Of a stretch of DNA of 22,332 bases, positions 1-7,656 are shown piece by piece. Position 1 is the stretch's first letter. Every line of letters begins with the position of its first letter. The notes under the pieces were generated by a model. The model did not search any database. It was not told the origin of the DNA and worked only from the letters and a program-made list of their open reading frames with translations. The stretch is from an uncultured Collinsella sp. (GTDB lineage: Bacteria > Actinomycetota > Coriobacteriia > Coriobacteriales > Coriobacteriaceae), in NCBI GenBank assembly GCA_902493985.1, contig CABURR010000037.1, positions 1-22,332 of the forward strand. The letters are read 5' to 3'. A program made the position numbers and the translations under genes.

Positions 1-1
1 C

Positions 2-1279
2 CTCATCCACGTGCGCACCACCAAGCCGTTTGGTGAGTCCACCGTCGCGCGCGTCCTGGAGCTCGTGGAGAATGCCAGCGAAAAGAAGGCGCGCACCGAG
101 AACTTCATCACGCGCTTCGCCCGCGTCTACACACCTGCCGTCACCGGCGCCGCCGCGGTGCTCGCGCTCGGCGGCGGCCTAATCACCGGCGCCTGGTCCG
201 ACTGGATCCTGCGCGGCCTGACTTTCCTGGTCGTCAGCTGCCCGTGCGCGTTGGTGATCAGCGTCCCGCTCAGCTTCTTTGGCGGCATTGGCGGCGCCTC
301 CAAGCTGGGCGTTCTCATCAAGGGCTCTAACTACCTCGAGACGCTCGCCGACGTGGACACCGTCGTCTTCGACAAGACGGGCACGCTCACCAACGGCACG
401 TTCTCGGTGGTCGCGGTGCACCCCAAGGCTGGCTATACCGAGCAGTCGTTGCTCGAGGTCGCAGCCCTTGCGGAGTCGTTCTCCGATCACCCCATCGCGC
501 AGTCGGTGCGCGCCGCCTTCCAGGGCGAACTCGACCCCAAGCGCGTAAGCGACTCCACCAACGACGCAGGCCATGGCGTGACGGCGAACATCGACGGCAG
601 GCACGTCGTCGTCGGCAACGCTAAGATGCTCGACGCATCCGGCGTCGAAGCGCCCAATTGCGAGGTCGTCGGCACGATCCTCCATGTACTGGTCGATGAC
701 ACGTACGCTGGTCACATCGTGATTGCAGACACCGTCAAGGCCGATGCCGAGCAGACGATCAGCGACCTGCACGCCGCCGGCGTCAAGCGCACCGTCATGC
801 TCACGGGCGACCGCGAGGAGGTTGCGGCGTCTGTGGCCAAGCAACTCAGTCTCGACGAGTTCCACGCGCAGCTGCTGCCGGGCGACAAGGTCGAGCGCGT
901 CGAGGCATTGCTGGCAGCCGAATCGGGCAAGGGCAAGCTCGCCTTTGTCGGCGACGGCATCAACGATGCGCCCGTGCTCACCCGCGCAGACGTTGGCATT
1001 GCCATGGGCGCTATGGGTTCCGACGCTGCGATCGAGGCCGCCGACGTCGTGCTCATGGATGACAAGCCGTCCAACATCGCCCACGCCATCCGTGTGGCGC
1101 GCAAGACCATGTCGATTGTTTGGCAGAACATCATCTTTGCGCTGGGCGTTAAGTTGCTGATTCTGGTGCTTGCGGCACTGGGCATCGCCAACATGTGGCT
1201 TGCCGTGTTCGGCGACGTAGGCGTGGCGATCATCGCCATCCTGAACGCCATGCGCGCGATGGGTGTCAAGAACCTGTAG
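2..1279 (+). CDS. Heavy-metal P1B-type ATPase (Zn2+/Cd2+ exporter), 3' part
   Basis: C-terminal part of a membrane ATPase that pumps divalent soft metals out of the cytoplasm. The frame is already open at base 2, so the gene begins upstream of the window; the GTG at 11 is internal. Counting from that GTG, the metal-translocation motif CPC is at residues 77-79 in a membrane segment, the phosphorylated DKTGTLT loop at 121-127, the P1B-specific HP dipeptide (SDHPIAQ) at 160-161, and GDGINDAP is present near residue 315. The last membrane segment carries an Asp (FGDVGVAI), which is typical of the Zn/Cd (ZntA/CadA) group rather than copper pumps. The N-terminal metal-binding domain is not visible. 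The convergent DtxR-family gene may be metal-linked, but no shared operator is seen. Family is certain; substrate is inferred. Confidence 0.93.
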   Translation, partial: LIHVRTTKPFGESTVARVLELVENASEKKARTENFITRFARVYTPAVTGAAAVLALGGGLITGAWSDWILRGLTFLVVSCPCALVISVPLSFFGGIGGASKLGVLIKGSNYLETLADVDTVVFDKTGTLTNGTFSVVAVHPKAGYTEQSLLEVAALAESFSDHPIAQSVRAAFQGELDPKRVSDSTNDAGHGVTANIDGRHVVVGNAKMLDASGVEAPNCEVVGTILHVLVDDTYAGHIVIADTVKADAEQTISDLHAAGVKRTVMLTGDREEVAASVAKQLSLDEFHAQLLPGDKVERVEALLAAESGKGKLAFVGDGINDAPVLTRADVGIAMGAMGSDAAIEAADVVLMDDKPSNIAHAIRVARKTMSIVWQNIIFALGVKLLILVLAALGIANMWLAVFGDVGVAIIAILNAMRAMGVKNL

Positions 1280-1295
1280 CGTTCGTGGGCTGTCC

Positions 1296-1422
1296 GGTCG
1301 GGACCGGGCTTGGTTTTGAAAACGTCCTCGCGCATGAGGCCCGTCTTTCCTGCTCCTGCGGAGCAACGGAAAGGCGGGCCTCGCGCTGCGGAATGTTTTC
1401 AAAACCAAGCCCGGTCCCGGCC
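1296..1422. repeat. Long two-tier palindrome (about 127 nt hairpin)
   Basis: Starts 17 bases after the ATPase stop. A 24-base arm at 1300-1323 is the exact reverse complement of 1395-1418, and pairing can extend to 1296/1422 with one G-U. Inside, 1337-1350 pairs with 1368-1381 (one G-U), and tgctcc/ggagca closes an apical loop at 1351-1365. There is no T-run after the stem, so it is not a canonical terminator, although it may end transcription. It contains no ORF. Probably a dispersed palindromic repeat or a transcript-end structure. Confidence 0.75.
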
Positions 1423-1456
1423 TGCGGTAACATCGCAGACGGTTCTTGAGCATCGC

Positions 1457-1562
1457 TTGCTGGCAGGGTTCCTTTGCTAAAATGGACTTGGCCGAAAGGG
1501 CCGCTGGTCCCAGTCGCTGGTTCGCGCTTTGCGTGAACTCCGCGCTACTGTGGGACAGTTAG
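1457..1562 (+). ncRNA. Possible small structured RNA with own promoter
   Basis: Gene-free stretch between the hairpin and the DtxR gene. A TAAAAT hexamer (1478-1483) lies 15 bases after TTGCTG (1457-1462), a weak promoter. Downstream, ggcc-gaaa-gggcc forms a GNRA-type hairpin near 1490-1502, ttcgcg/cgtgaa forms a 6-bp stem at 1521-1537, and gtccca/tgggac encloses that part. The 3' end overlaps the DtxR stop on the other strand. No known RNA family is recognised; the stems could instead serve as the dtxR terminator region. Confidence 0.25.
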
Positions 1563-1948
1563 GCTTCTGTTGTTGGACCCGCTACATCTTCCCGACCCAA
1601 CATCGCCCGTAGCTTCTCGAAGCTTTCCTCGCTCAGGCAGTGCTCCATGTGGCAGCCCTCTAGCGACGCGACCTCAGCCGAAACACCCGCATCCTCCAGC
1701 AGGCCCACGAAAAAGCAGTGGCGCTCCCACATTTGACGGGCGACCTCTAGCCCGCGCTCTGTCAGATGCACATCGCGTTTGCCCATTTCGACGTAGCCGT
1801 TGTTCTCCAACGTCGCCATAGCTTTGGAAACGCTTGCCTTAGTTACGCCAAGGTACTCTGCAACGTCGATCGAGCGCACGATGCCCTGGCGTTCCGACAG
1901 AACGTAGATCGATTCGAGATAGTCTTCTCCGGATTCACGTAGGGCCAT
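1559..1948 (-). CDS. DtxR/MntR-family metal-dependent transcriptional repressor
   Basis: A 129-residue iron- or manganese-responsive regulator: N-terminal winged helix-turn-helix (about residues 1-70, beginning MALRESGEDYLESIYVL) followed by a dimerisation domain with the metal-ligand pattern LEGCHMEHCLSEES, where E, C/M, E and H fall where MntR/DtxR bind metal. There is no C-terminal SH3-like domain, so the size fits MntR better than DtxR/IdeR. The ATG at 1948 is chosen because it gives the family N-terminus and has aaaggcgg just upstream; the frame stays open to 2101 but that extension is not family-like. The gene is monocistronic and convergent with the metal ATPase. Three identical half-sites upstream suggest autoregulation. 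Mn versus Fe cannot be decided from sequence. Confidence 0.9.
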   Translation of the reverse strand: MALRESGEDYLESIYVLSERQGIVRSIDVAEYLGVTKASVSKAMATLENNGYVEMGKRDVHLTERGLEVARQMWERHCFFVGLLEDAGVSAEVASLEGCHMEHCLSEESFEKLRAMLGREDVAGPTTEA

Positions 1949-1971
1949 GGGCCGCCTTTCGCGATGGCTTC

Positions 1972-2052
1972 TAGTTAGCCTTTGGATACTTTCCACGGCT
2001 AACTTTACCGCAAAAGTTGCCCATGTCTTACTACTTTGCCTAGAAGTTAGCC
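1972..2052. promoter_or_regulatory. Candidate DtxR-family operator half-sites upstream of the repressor gene
   Basis: The 8-9 base motif (A/T)AGTTAGCC occurs at 1972-1980 and 2044-2052 and, inverted, as GGCTAACTT at 1997-2005. The three copies lie within 81 bases directly upstream of the repressor start at 1948. TTAGCC/GGCTAA resembles half-sites of DtxR/IdeR-type boxes. Spacing between copies is much larger than in a classical 19-bp box, so they may be separate weak sites or a locally divergent operator. Position and repetition are seen; binding is inferred. Confidence 0.45.
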
Positions 2053-2086
2053 GTGTTTCACAAAACGTGCGGGACGAAAACAAAAT

Positions 2087-2113
2087 GGGGACGCTCCTCA
2101 AGGAGTGTCCCCA
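2087..2113 (-). terminator. Rho-independent terminator of the HAD phosphatase gene
   Basis: On the minus strand ggggacactcctt-gaggagcgtcccc folds into a strong stem followed directly by attttgtttt. It lies 23 bases after the phosphatase stop and before the DtxR regulatory region. The arm caaggagtgtccc recurs at 22137-22149, so the stem appears to be built from a dispersed repeat. Confidence 0.75.
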
Positions 2114-2135
2114 GGTGCCGGGTGCCGGCCCGCAG

Positions 2136-2906
2136 TTACATCAGTCCAAAGTGCTTGGCGGCGTTGTAGATGCCGTCGTCGTCCACGGCAGTCGTCACAT
2201 AGGTCGCTGCGGCCTTCACAGTCTCCTGCGCGTTGCCCATGGCCACGCTCGTGCCCACGGCGGCAAACATCGACAGATCGTTCTCGCCATCACCAAAGGC
2301 GATCGCCTCGCTCGCATCGACACCAAGGCGCTCCAGCGTCGCCGCCACGCCCAGGTCCTTGCCGCCGTTAGCGGGAATAATGTCACAGAACAGGTCGCAC
2401 CAGCGCGTGGTGAGCGAATGCGACACGGCATCGGTCACGATATGCTCGTCGTCAGGGTCCACAAAGGCGCAAAACTGGTAGACCGGCGCGTCAAAGGCGT
2501 GCTCAAACGCCTCCTCGTGGTAGACGATTCCCGCGTTGCTGCCGGCCGTCACCACGCGCTCGGACAGGCGGTTCACAAACGAATTCTCGCCCTGCATGCA
2601 CAGCGAGTCGTAGCGCCCCTGCGCCACCTGGTCCACAATCACCGCGACGTCGTCCGGATCGATCGGGCAGCTGCGGTAAACCCCCTCGGCATCAAAGCAG
2701 TGCTGGCCCGAAAGCGTAATGTACGCATCCCAACCAAGATCGAGCAGCCAGTCCGGCATCTGGTAGGTCGGACGGCCCGTGGCGATCACGCACGCGATCC
2801 CCTGCTCGTGAAAGCAGTCAAGCACCTGCTGCGCCGACGCCGGAATCCGGTGGGTCTTAAAGCTCAGCAGCGTGCCGTCGATATCGAAAAACGCGGCTTT
2901 GATCAT
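2136..2906 (-). CDS. Cof-type HAD-IIB family phosphatase
   Basis: A 256-residue cytosolic phosphatase of the Cof/YidA class, which usually hydrolyses sugar phosphates or other small phosphorylated metabolites. Motif I is FFDIDGTLL (nucleophile D8 and acid D10), motif II falls in VIATGRPT, and motif IV is GDGENDLSMFAAVG near residue 205. The long segment between motifs II and III is the IIB-type cap. Length is normal. It starts 6 bases after the stop of the upstream ABC-F gene, so the two are co-transcribed, and it ends before a strong terminator. Substrate is unknown. Confidence 0.9.
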   Translation of the reverse strand: MIKAAFFDIDGTLLSFKTHRIPASAQQVLDCFHEQGIACVIATGRPTYQMPDWLLDLGWDAYITLSGQHCFDAEGVYRSCPIDPDDVAVIVDQVAQGRYDSLCMQGENSFVNRLSERVVTAGSNAGIVYHEEAFEHAFDAPVYQFCAFVDPDDEHIVTDAVSHSLTTRWCDLFCDIIPANGGKDLGVAATLERLGVDASEAIAFGDGENDLSMFAAVGTSVAMGNAQETVKAAATYVTTAVDDDGIYNAAKHFGLM

Positions 2907-2912
2907 CCTCGT

Positions 2913-4772
2913 CTACTCCTCGCTCTCGAGCTTTTCGCTCGCCTCGAGCCACGCCATCTCCAGCTCGTCCATGGCGGCGTGAGCCTCGTCGATCTTTGCC
3001 TGCTGCTCGCCGAGCGCCGTGTAGTTGGTGGGATCGACCTGGGCCATTGCTGCCTCGGCCTCCTCCACGCGGGCGCGCTGCGTCTCCATCTTGCGCTCGA
3101 GCGAGCTCACCTCGCGGCGGAGTTTCTGACGCTCGGCGTTGGACAGGCCGTTGGGCTGACCGCTCGACTTGGGCTTGTCGGCAGCAGCCGCCGCCATACC
3201 GGTGTCGAACGTGCCGGTCTTGGCGCTCGGTGCACCCACGGGCTCGCCCTCGGCGGTGGCGTTGCACAGGCGCAGGTACTGGTCCACGCCACCGGGCATA
3301 TGCGTCAGGTGGCCGTCGAGCAGCGCCCACTGCTGGTCGGTCACGCGCTCCATCAAAAAGCGGTCGTGCGTCACCAGAATCAACGTGCCGGGCCAGCCGT
3401 CCAGCAGGTCCTCGACAATCGCGAGCATGTCGGTATCCAGGTCGTTGCCCGGCTCGTCCAGGATGAGCACGTTGGGCTCGTCCAGAATCGTCAGCAACAG
3501 CGACAGGCGACGGCGCTGGCCGCCCGAAAGATCGCCGATGCGGCTCCAGAGCTGCTGCGTCGTAAAGCCCAGGCGCTCGCAGAGCTTCTCGGGCGAAGTC
3601 TCCTTGCCGTCGATGACGTAGTACTTCTTATAGTTGCCGAGCACCTCGCGGATCGTGTCGCCCATGTAGGGCTTGAGCTCCTCGAGCTGCTGCGACAGCA
3701 CGCCAAAGCGTACCGTCTGGCCAATCTTCACGCGGCCGCGCAGGGGCGCGATCTTGCCCTGAATCACGTCGAGCAGCGTCGACTTGCCGGCGCCGTTCTC
3801 ACCCAGCAGACCATAGCGGTCGCCCGCACCAATGAGCCAGGTCACATTGGAGAGCACCTGCTTGGGCGCGCCGCCGGCATCCGCATAGCCGGCGTCCACG
3901 TCGACCACGTCGATAACCTGCTTGCCTAGGCGGCTCACGGCGAGGCGCTTGAGCTCCAGCTCGTCACGCACGGGCGGCACGTCGGCGATGAGCTCGCGAG
4001 CGGCATCAACGCGAAACTTGGGCTTGGTGGAGCGTGCTTGGGCGCCACGGCTCAGCCACGCGAGCTCCTTGCGCGCCATGTTGCGACGACGCTCCTCGGT
4101 GACGGCGGCCATGCGGTCGCGCTCCACGCGCTGCAGGATGTATGCCGAGTAGCCGCCCTCGAAGGGATCGACCTGGCCGTCGTGGACCTCCCACATGCTG
4201 GTGCAAACCTCGTCCAAGAACCAGCGATCGTGCGTGACCACGAGCATGGCGCCCTGACCACGCTGCCAGCGAGCCTTAAGATGGCGTGCAAGCCAGTTGA
4301 TGGTGCGCATGTCCAGGTGGTTGGTGGGCTCGTCGAGCATGAGCACGTCATAGTCGCCGATCAGCAGGCGCGCGAGGTCCACACGGCGGCGCTGACCGCC
4401 CGAAAGCTCGCCCACCGTGCCCTCCCAAGGCACATCGCTAATGAGGCCGGCGAGGATCTGGCGCGTGCGAGGGCTCGACGCCCACTCGTACTCGGGCGTG
4501 TCGCCCACAACGGCATGATGCACGGTATCGGTGTCGACAAGCTGGTCCTTTTGGCCGAGCAGACCGATCGTGGTGCCGCGGCGATGCGTCACGCGGCCAT
4601 CGTCGGGCTCCAGCGTGCCCGCGAGTACACTCAGCAGCGTCGACTTGCCGTCGCCGTTTTTACCGACAATACCAATGCGGTCGCCCTCGCCCACGCCGAG
4701 CGTTACGCTATCGAAAATATGCTTGGTGGGAAACTCTAGGCTGACGGAATCGCATCCCAAAAGAATCGCCAT
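2913..4772 (-). CDS. ABC-F family ATPase, Uup-type
   Basis: A 619-residue soluble twin-ABC ATPase without membrane segments. ABC-F proteins act on the ribosome or, for Uup, in ribosome and replication-related functions. First ATPase: Walker A GKNGDGKST (residues 37-45), signature LSGGQRRRVDLARLL, Walker B LMLDEPTNHLD. Second: GENGAGKSTLLD, LSGGQRRRLSLLLTI, and LILDEPGNDLD, whose EPGNDLD deviates from the more usual EPTNHLD/EPTNDLD. The last 80 or so residues are a charged coiled coil (LRREVSSLERKMETQRARVEEAEAAM), as in Uup. Start at 4772 is supported by gaaggag 8 bases upstream and by the family start MAILLGCDSVSLEF; the frame runs open a further 38 codons upstream into the pstB terminator. 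Promoter region holds a possible -10 tatcat (minus strand, near 4812). Forms an operon with the HAD gene. Confidence 0.92.
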   Translation of the reverse strand: MAILLGCDSVSLEFPTKHIFDSVTLGVGEGDRIGIVGKNGDGKSTLLSVLAGTLEPDDGRVTHRRGTTIGLLGQKDQLVDTDTVHHAVVGDTPEYEWASSPRTRQILAGLISDVPWEGTVGELSGGQRRRVDLARLLIGDYDVLMLDEPTNHLDMRTINWLARHLKARWQRGQGAMLVVTHDRWFLDEVCTSMWEVHDGQVDPFEGGYSAYILQRVERDRMAAVTEERRRNMARKELAWLSRGAQARSTKPKFRVDAARELIADVPPVRDELELKRLAVSRLGKQVIDVVDVDAGYADAGGAPKQVLSNVTWLIGAGDRYGLLGENGAGKSTLLDVIQGKIAPLRGRVKIGQTVRFGVLSQQLEELKPYMGDTIREVLGNYKKYYVIDGKETSPEKLCERLGFTTQQLWSRIGDLSGGQRRRLSLLLTILDEPNVLILDEPGNDLDTDMLAIVEDLLDGWPGTLILVTHDRFLMERVTDQQWALLDGHLTHMPGGVDQYLRLCNATAEGEPVGAPSAKTGTFDTGMAAAAADKPKSSGQPNGLSNAERQKLRREVSSLERKMETQRARVEEAEAAMAQVDPTNYTALGEQQAKIDEAHAAMDELEMAWLEASEKLESEE

Positions 4773-4841
4773 ATGCCCTGCTCCTTCGTAGAAATTCAAC
4801 GTTGTCCATGATAGCAGCGAAAAGGCGGGCCGCACGCGACA

Positions 4842-4880
4842 CAAAAAGGCGGGCCATCTCCCGCAAGAGATGACCCGCCT
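4842..4880 (-). terminator. Rho-independent terminator of the pst operon
   Basis: On the minus strand aggcgggtcatctc-ttgcg-ggagatggcccgcc is an almost perfect hairpin followed by ttttt. It lies about 55 bases after the pstB stop and separates the pst operon from the ABC-F operon. Confidence 0.88.
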
Positions 4881-4935
4881 CTCCAATCAGTCCCGCAGCA
4901 ACCGTGGCCGCCGCGGGCCTCAAGCATGTCCCGGA

Positions 4936-5808
4936 CTAGGAGAACATGCCGGTGAGGTAATCGTTCAGCCGCTTATCCTTGGGCCGCTGGAAAATCTCGT
5001 CGGTCTCGTCGTACTCGACCATATCGCCCATGTAGAAGAACGCCGTGCGGTTGGACACACGCGACGCCTGCTCCATGTTGTGCGTCACGATGACGATGGC
5101 GCGGTCGGCCACAATCGACGACATAAGGTCCTCGATCGCCAGCGTCGAGATGGGGTCGAGCGCCGAGCAGGGCTCGTCAAACAGGATCACGTCGGGGTTG
5201 AGCGCCAGCGTGCGCGCAATGCACAGACGCTGCTGCTGGCCGCCCGAAAGCGCGTAGGCGCTCTTGTCGAGCTTATCCTTGACCTCGTCCCAAAGCGCCG
5301 CACCGCGCAGGCTTTCCTCGACCATACGATCAAGCTCGTCGCGGTCGGTGATGCCGTGGCGCTTAGGCGCAAACGTGATGTTGTCGCGAATGGACTTGCG
5401 GAACGGGTTGGGCTGCTGGAACACCATGCCAATGGAACGGCGCAGCTCGTAGGTGTTTTCGGTCTTGGTGTTCACGTTGCGCCCGCGATAGTTGATCTCG
5501 CCCTCCACGCGGCAGCCGCGAATCTCGCGATTCATGAGGTTGAGGCTACGCAAGAAGGTCGACTTACCGCAGCCCGAAGGCCCGATGAGCGCCGTGATCT
5601 CGCCCTTGTGAAAGTCGAGCGACGTATTGTGCAGTGCATGGTGGTCGCCATAGTACACGTTGACGTCCTTGGTGGAGAGCACGACCTCGTCGCTCACGGC
5701 CTTGCCGCTCACGCGCACGCGCTTCTCGCTTTCCCCCACGCTCGACAGGAAGTCCTGAGTCTCGGACGATGCCGCTTCGGTTGCGGGCGTTGCATTCATC
5801 TCGCTCAT
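4936..5808 (-). CDS. pstB: Phosphate ABC transporter ATP-binding protein PstB
   Basis: ATPase of the high-affinity phosphate importer, acting on the cytoplasmic face with PstC and PstA. 290 residues: Walker A GPSGCGKST (76-84), Q-loop FQQPNPF, the PstB-typical signature ALSGGQQQRLCIARTLAL, Walker B FDEPCSALDPISTLAIEDL, and switch His in VTHNMEQASRVSNRTAFF. The first 40 or so residues (Ser/Ala/Glu-rich) exceed the usual PstB length and look like a lineage-specific tail. Its ATG overlaps the pstA stop by four bases (ATGA), implying translational coupling. phoU, often next to pstB, does not follow here; a terminator does. Confidence 0.97.
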   Translation of the reverse strand: MSEMNATPATEAASSETQDFLSSVGESEKRVRVSGKAVSDEVVLSTKDVNVYYGDHHALHNTSLDFHKGEITALIGPSGCGKSTFLRSLNLMNREIRGCRVEGEINYRGRNVNTKTENTYELRRSIGMVFQQPNPFRKSIRDNITFAPKRHGITDRDELDRMVEESLRGAALWDEVKDKLDKSAYALSGGQQQRLCIARTLALNPDVILFDEPCSALDPISTLAIEDLMSSIVADRAIVIVTHNMEQASRVSNRTAFFYMGDMVEYDETDEIFQRPKDKRLNDYLTGMFS

Positions 5809-6731
5809 TCGGCCGTCATCTTCCTTGCCAGTTGCTTGCCCACAATGCGGGCGATTACGTTAAACAGCAGCACGCAAATCATCAGCAGTGCAGCGGTGCC
5901 CCAGACGATCTGCTGGGCCTCGGGGCTGCCCTCGCCATAGATCTTGTAGATGTGCACGGCGAGCGACTCGCCGGGGCGGAACACGTTCCAGGCGCAGGTG
6001 GGGCTCGACAGGTTAAAGCTCAAGAAGTTCAGACGCACCGGCGAGCTCATGCCCGAGGTAAAGAGCAGTGCTGCGGCCTCGCCAAACACACGGCCGGCCG
6101 AAAGCACGATGCCAGTCACGATAGCGGGCATGGCCTCGGGGATCAGGATGTGCAGCGTGGCCTCCCAGCGGGTGAGGCCCATGGCCAGGCACGCATCGCG
6201 CTGGGCCTGCGGCACGTCCTCGAGCGCCTGTTGGATCACGCGCACCAGGATGGGGATATTGAACATGGTGAGCGCGACAGCGCCGGAAATGATGGAGTAC
6301 TTCCAGCCCAGCTGCACCGAGAACACCAGAAAACCGAACATGCCGACGACGATGGAAGGCAGCGAGGACAGCGTCTCGATGGCGGTCGAGGCGATGTCGC
6401 GGATGGGGCCGTTCGGCGCGTACTCAACCAGGAAGACCGCTCCGCCCAGGCTGATGGGCACCGAGATGACCAGAGTGATCAGCAGCAGGTAGAACGAGTC
6501 GAACAGCTGATAGAGCACGCCGCCTTGGGTTCCGTTGGCGCGCGCGGGCTCCGTGAGGAAGCCCGGCTGGAACAGCGTCGAGATGCCCTCGAACAGGATA
6601 TAGGCCACCATGGAGATGACGATGAGCATGACGATGGCGACAATCGCCGTCAGCACACCCGTGGCGATGCGGTCCTGCTTTTGGACACGCCCGAGTCTCG
6701 CCTCGTCGATATGGATGCGCGTGCTAGCCAC
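5805..6731 (-). CDS. pstA: Phosphate ABC transporter permease PstA
   Basis: 308-residue inner-membrane permease subunit forming the phosphate channel with PstC. A first membrane segment (TGVLTAIVAIVMLIVISMVAYILF, residues 24-47) is followed by several more, with the MetI-like permease loop around IQQALEDVPQAQRDACLAMG-LTRWEATLHILIPEAMPAIVTG, the EAA-type contact with PstB. The RIHIDEARLGR N-terminus is cytosolic. Overlaps pstC by eight bases at its start and pstB by four at its end. Length and order are typical. Confidence 0.96.
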   Translation of the reverse strand: MASTRIHIDEARLGRVQKQDRIATGVLTAIVAIVMLIVISMVAYILFEGISTLFQPGFLTEPARANGTQGGVLYQLFDSFYLLLITLVISVPISLGGAVFLVEYAPNGPIRDIASTAIETLSSLPSIVVGMFGFLVFSVQLGWKYSIISGAVALTMFNIPILVRVIQQALEDVPQAQRDACLAMGLTRWEATLHILIPEAMPAIVTGIVLSAGRVFGEAAALLFTSGMSSPVRLNFLSFNLSSPTCAWNVFRPGESLAVHIYKIYGEGSPEAQQIVWGTAALLMICVLLFNVIARIVGKQLARKMTAE

Positions 6732-7632
6732 GAGCCTTCGCCCCCTTGCGGCCGATAAGGTGGATGATCAGGATGAAGATGAGGCTCATGCCCATCAGCA
6801 GCAGACCGAGTGCCCACAGAACATCGTCCTGGGCCGAGCCCTCGGCATAGACCGCCATGGACGTGGTGAGCGTGGTGGTGATGGTCGAAGCCGGCGACAG
6901 CAGCGACGTCGGCATGGCCTCGATGCCGCCAATAACCATGCGCACGGCGAGCGTCTCGCCAAAGGCGCGCGTCATGCCGAGGATGACCGCGGTCATGAGC
7001 GACGGCATGGCGGACTTGAGCACCACGTGCCAGATGGTCTGCCAGCGGGTGTAGCCCAGCGCGAGCGAACCCTGGCGGTAGCTGTCGGGCACGGCACGCA
7101 AGCCGTCGACCGAAAGCGTGGTCATCGTCGGCAGGATCATGACGGCCAGCACGATGGCGCCGGGCAAGATGCCCAGACCCGTGCTTACGTGGAAAACGCT
7201 CTTCATAAGGCCGACGACCACGTGAAAACCGATCAGGCCAAAGACGACCGAAGGAATGCCAGTCAAAAGCTCAATAAGCGGCTGAAAGACCTTGGAACCA
7301 AACTTAGGCTGGATCTCGACTGCAAAGATGGCAGAGCCGATAGCGATGGGCAGCGCGATAAGCGTGGAGAGCACCATGACCGCAAACGAGGTGACGATCA
7401 GGGGCAGGGCGCCGGTATAGGGCAGGCCGTTTTCGGCTGTGTTGGCCAGGTCCCACTTGGTGCCGGTAAAAAACTCGACGACCGAAACGCCGTCCTTGAA
7501 AAAAGCCGAGAGGCCCTTTTGGGCGACCATAAAGATGAGCGCGGCAACGACAAGCGTCACGAGCGCTACGCACGCGCCCGTGACGCCCAGGCCCACGTTC
7601 TCAAGGTCGCGCTTTGGCAGCTGTTTTGCCAT
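6724..7632 (-). CDS. pstC: Phosphate ABC transporter permease PstC
   Basis: 302-residue permease partner of PstA with about six hydrophobic segments; the first is near residues 13-36 (LGVTGACVALVTLVVAALIF). The periplasm-facing segment FFTGTKWDLANTAENGLPYTGALPLIVTS and the cytoplasmic loop LRAVPDSYRQGSLALGYTRWQT are characteristic of PstC. It begins 24 bases after the pstS stop with ggaaagg just upstream of the ATG, and its 3' end overlaps pstA by eight bases. Confidence 0.96.
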   Translation of the reverse strand: MAKQLPKRDLENVGLGVTGACVALVTLVVAALIFMVAQKGLSAFFKDGVSVVEFFTGTKWDLANTAENGLPYTGALPLIVTSFAVMVLSTLIALPIAIGSAIFAVEIQPKFGSKVFQPLIELLTGIPSVVFGLIGFHVVVGLMKSVFHVSTGLGILPGAIVLAVMILPTMTTLSVDGLRAVPDSYRQGSLALGYTRWQTIWHVVLKSAMPSLMTAVILGMTRAFGETLAVRMVIGGIEAMPTSLLSPASTITTTLTTSMAVYAEGSAQDDVLWALGLLLMGMSLIFILIIHLIGRKGAKARG

Positions 7633-7656
7633 TGCAAACCTTTCCGGGGCGATTAC

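Noticed and set aside
1947..3929. A 660-codon open frame on the plus strand opposite the HAD and ABC-F genes
   Set aside because: It is antisense to two genes with full family motifs; its composition (His, Arg, Ala, Leu-rich) is that of a high-GC shadow frame.
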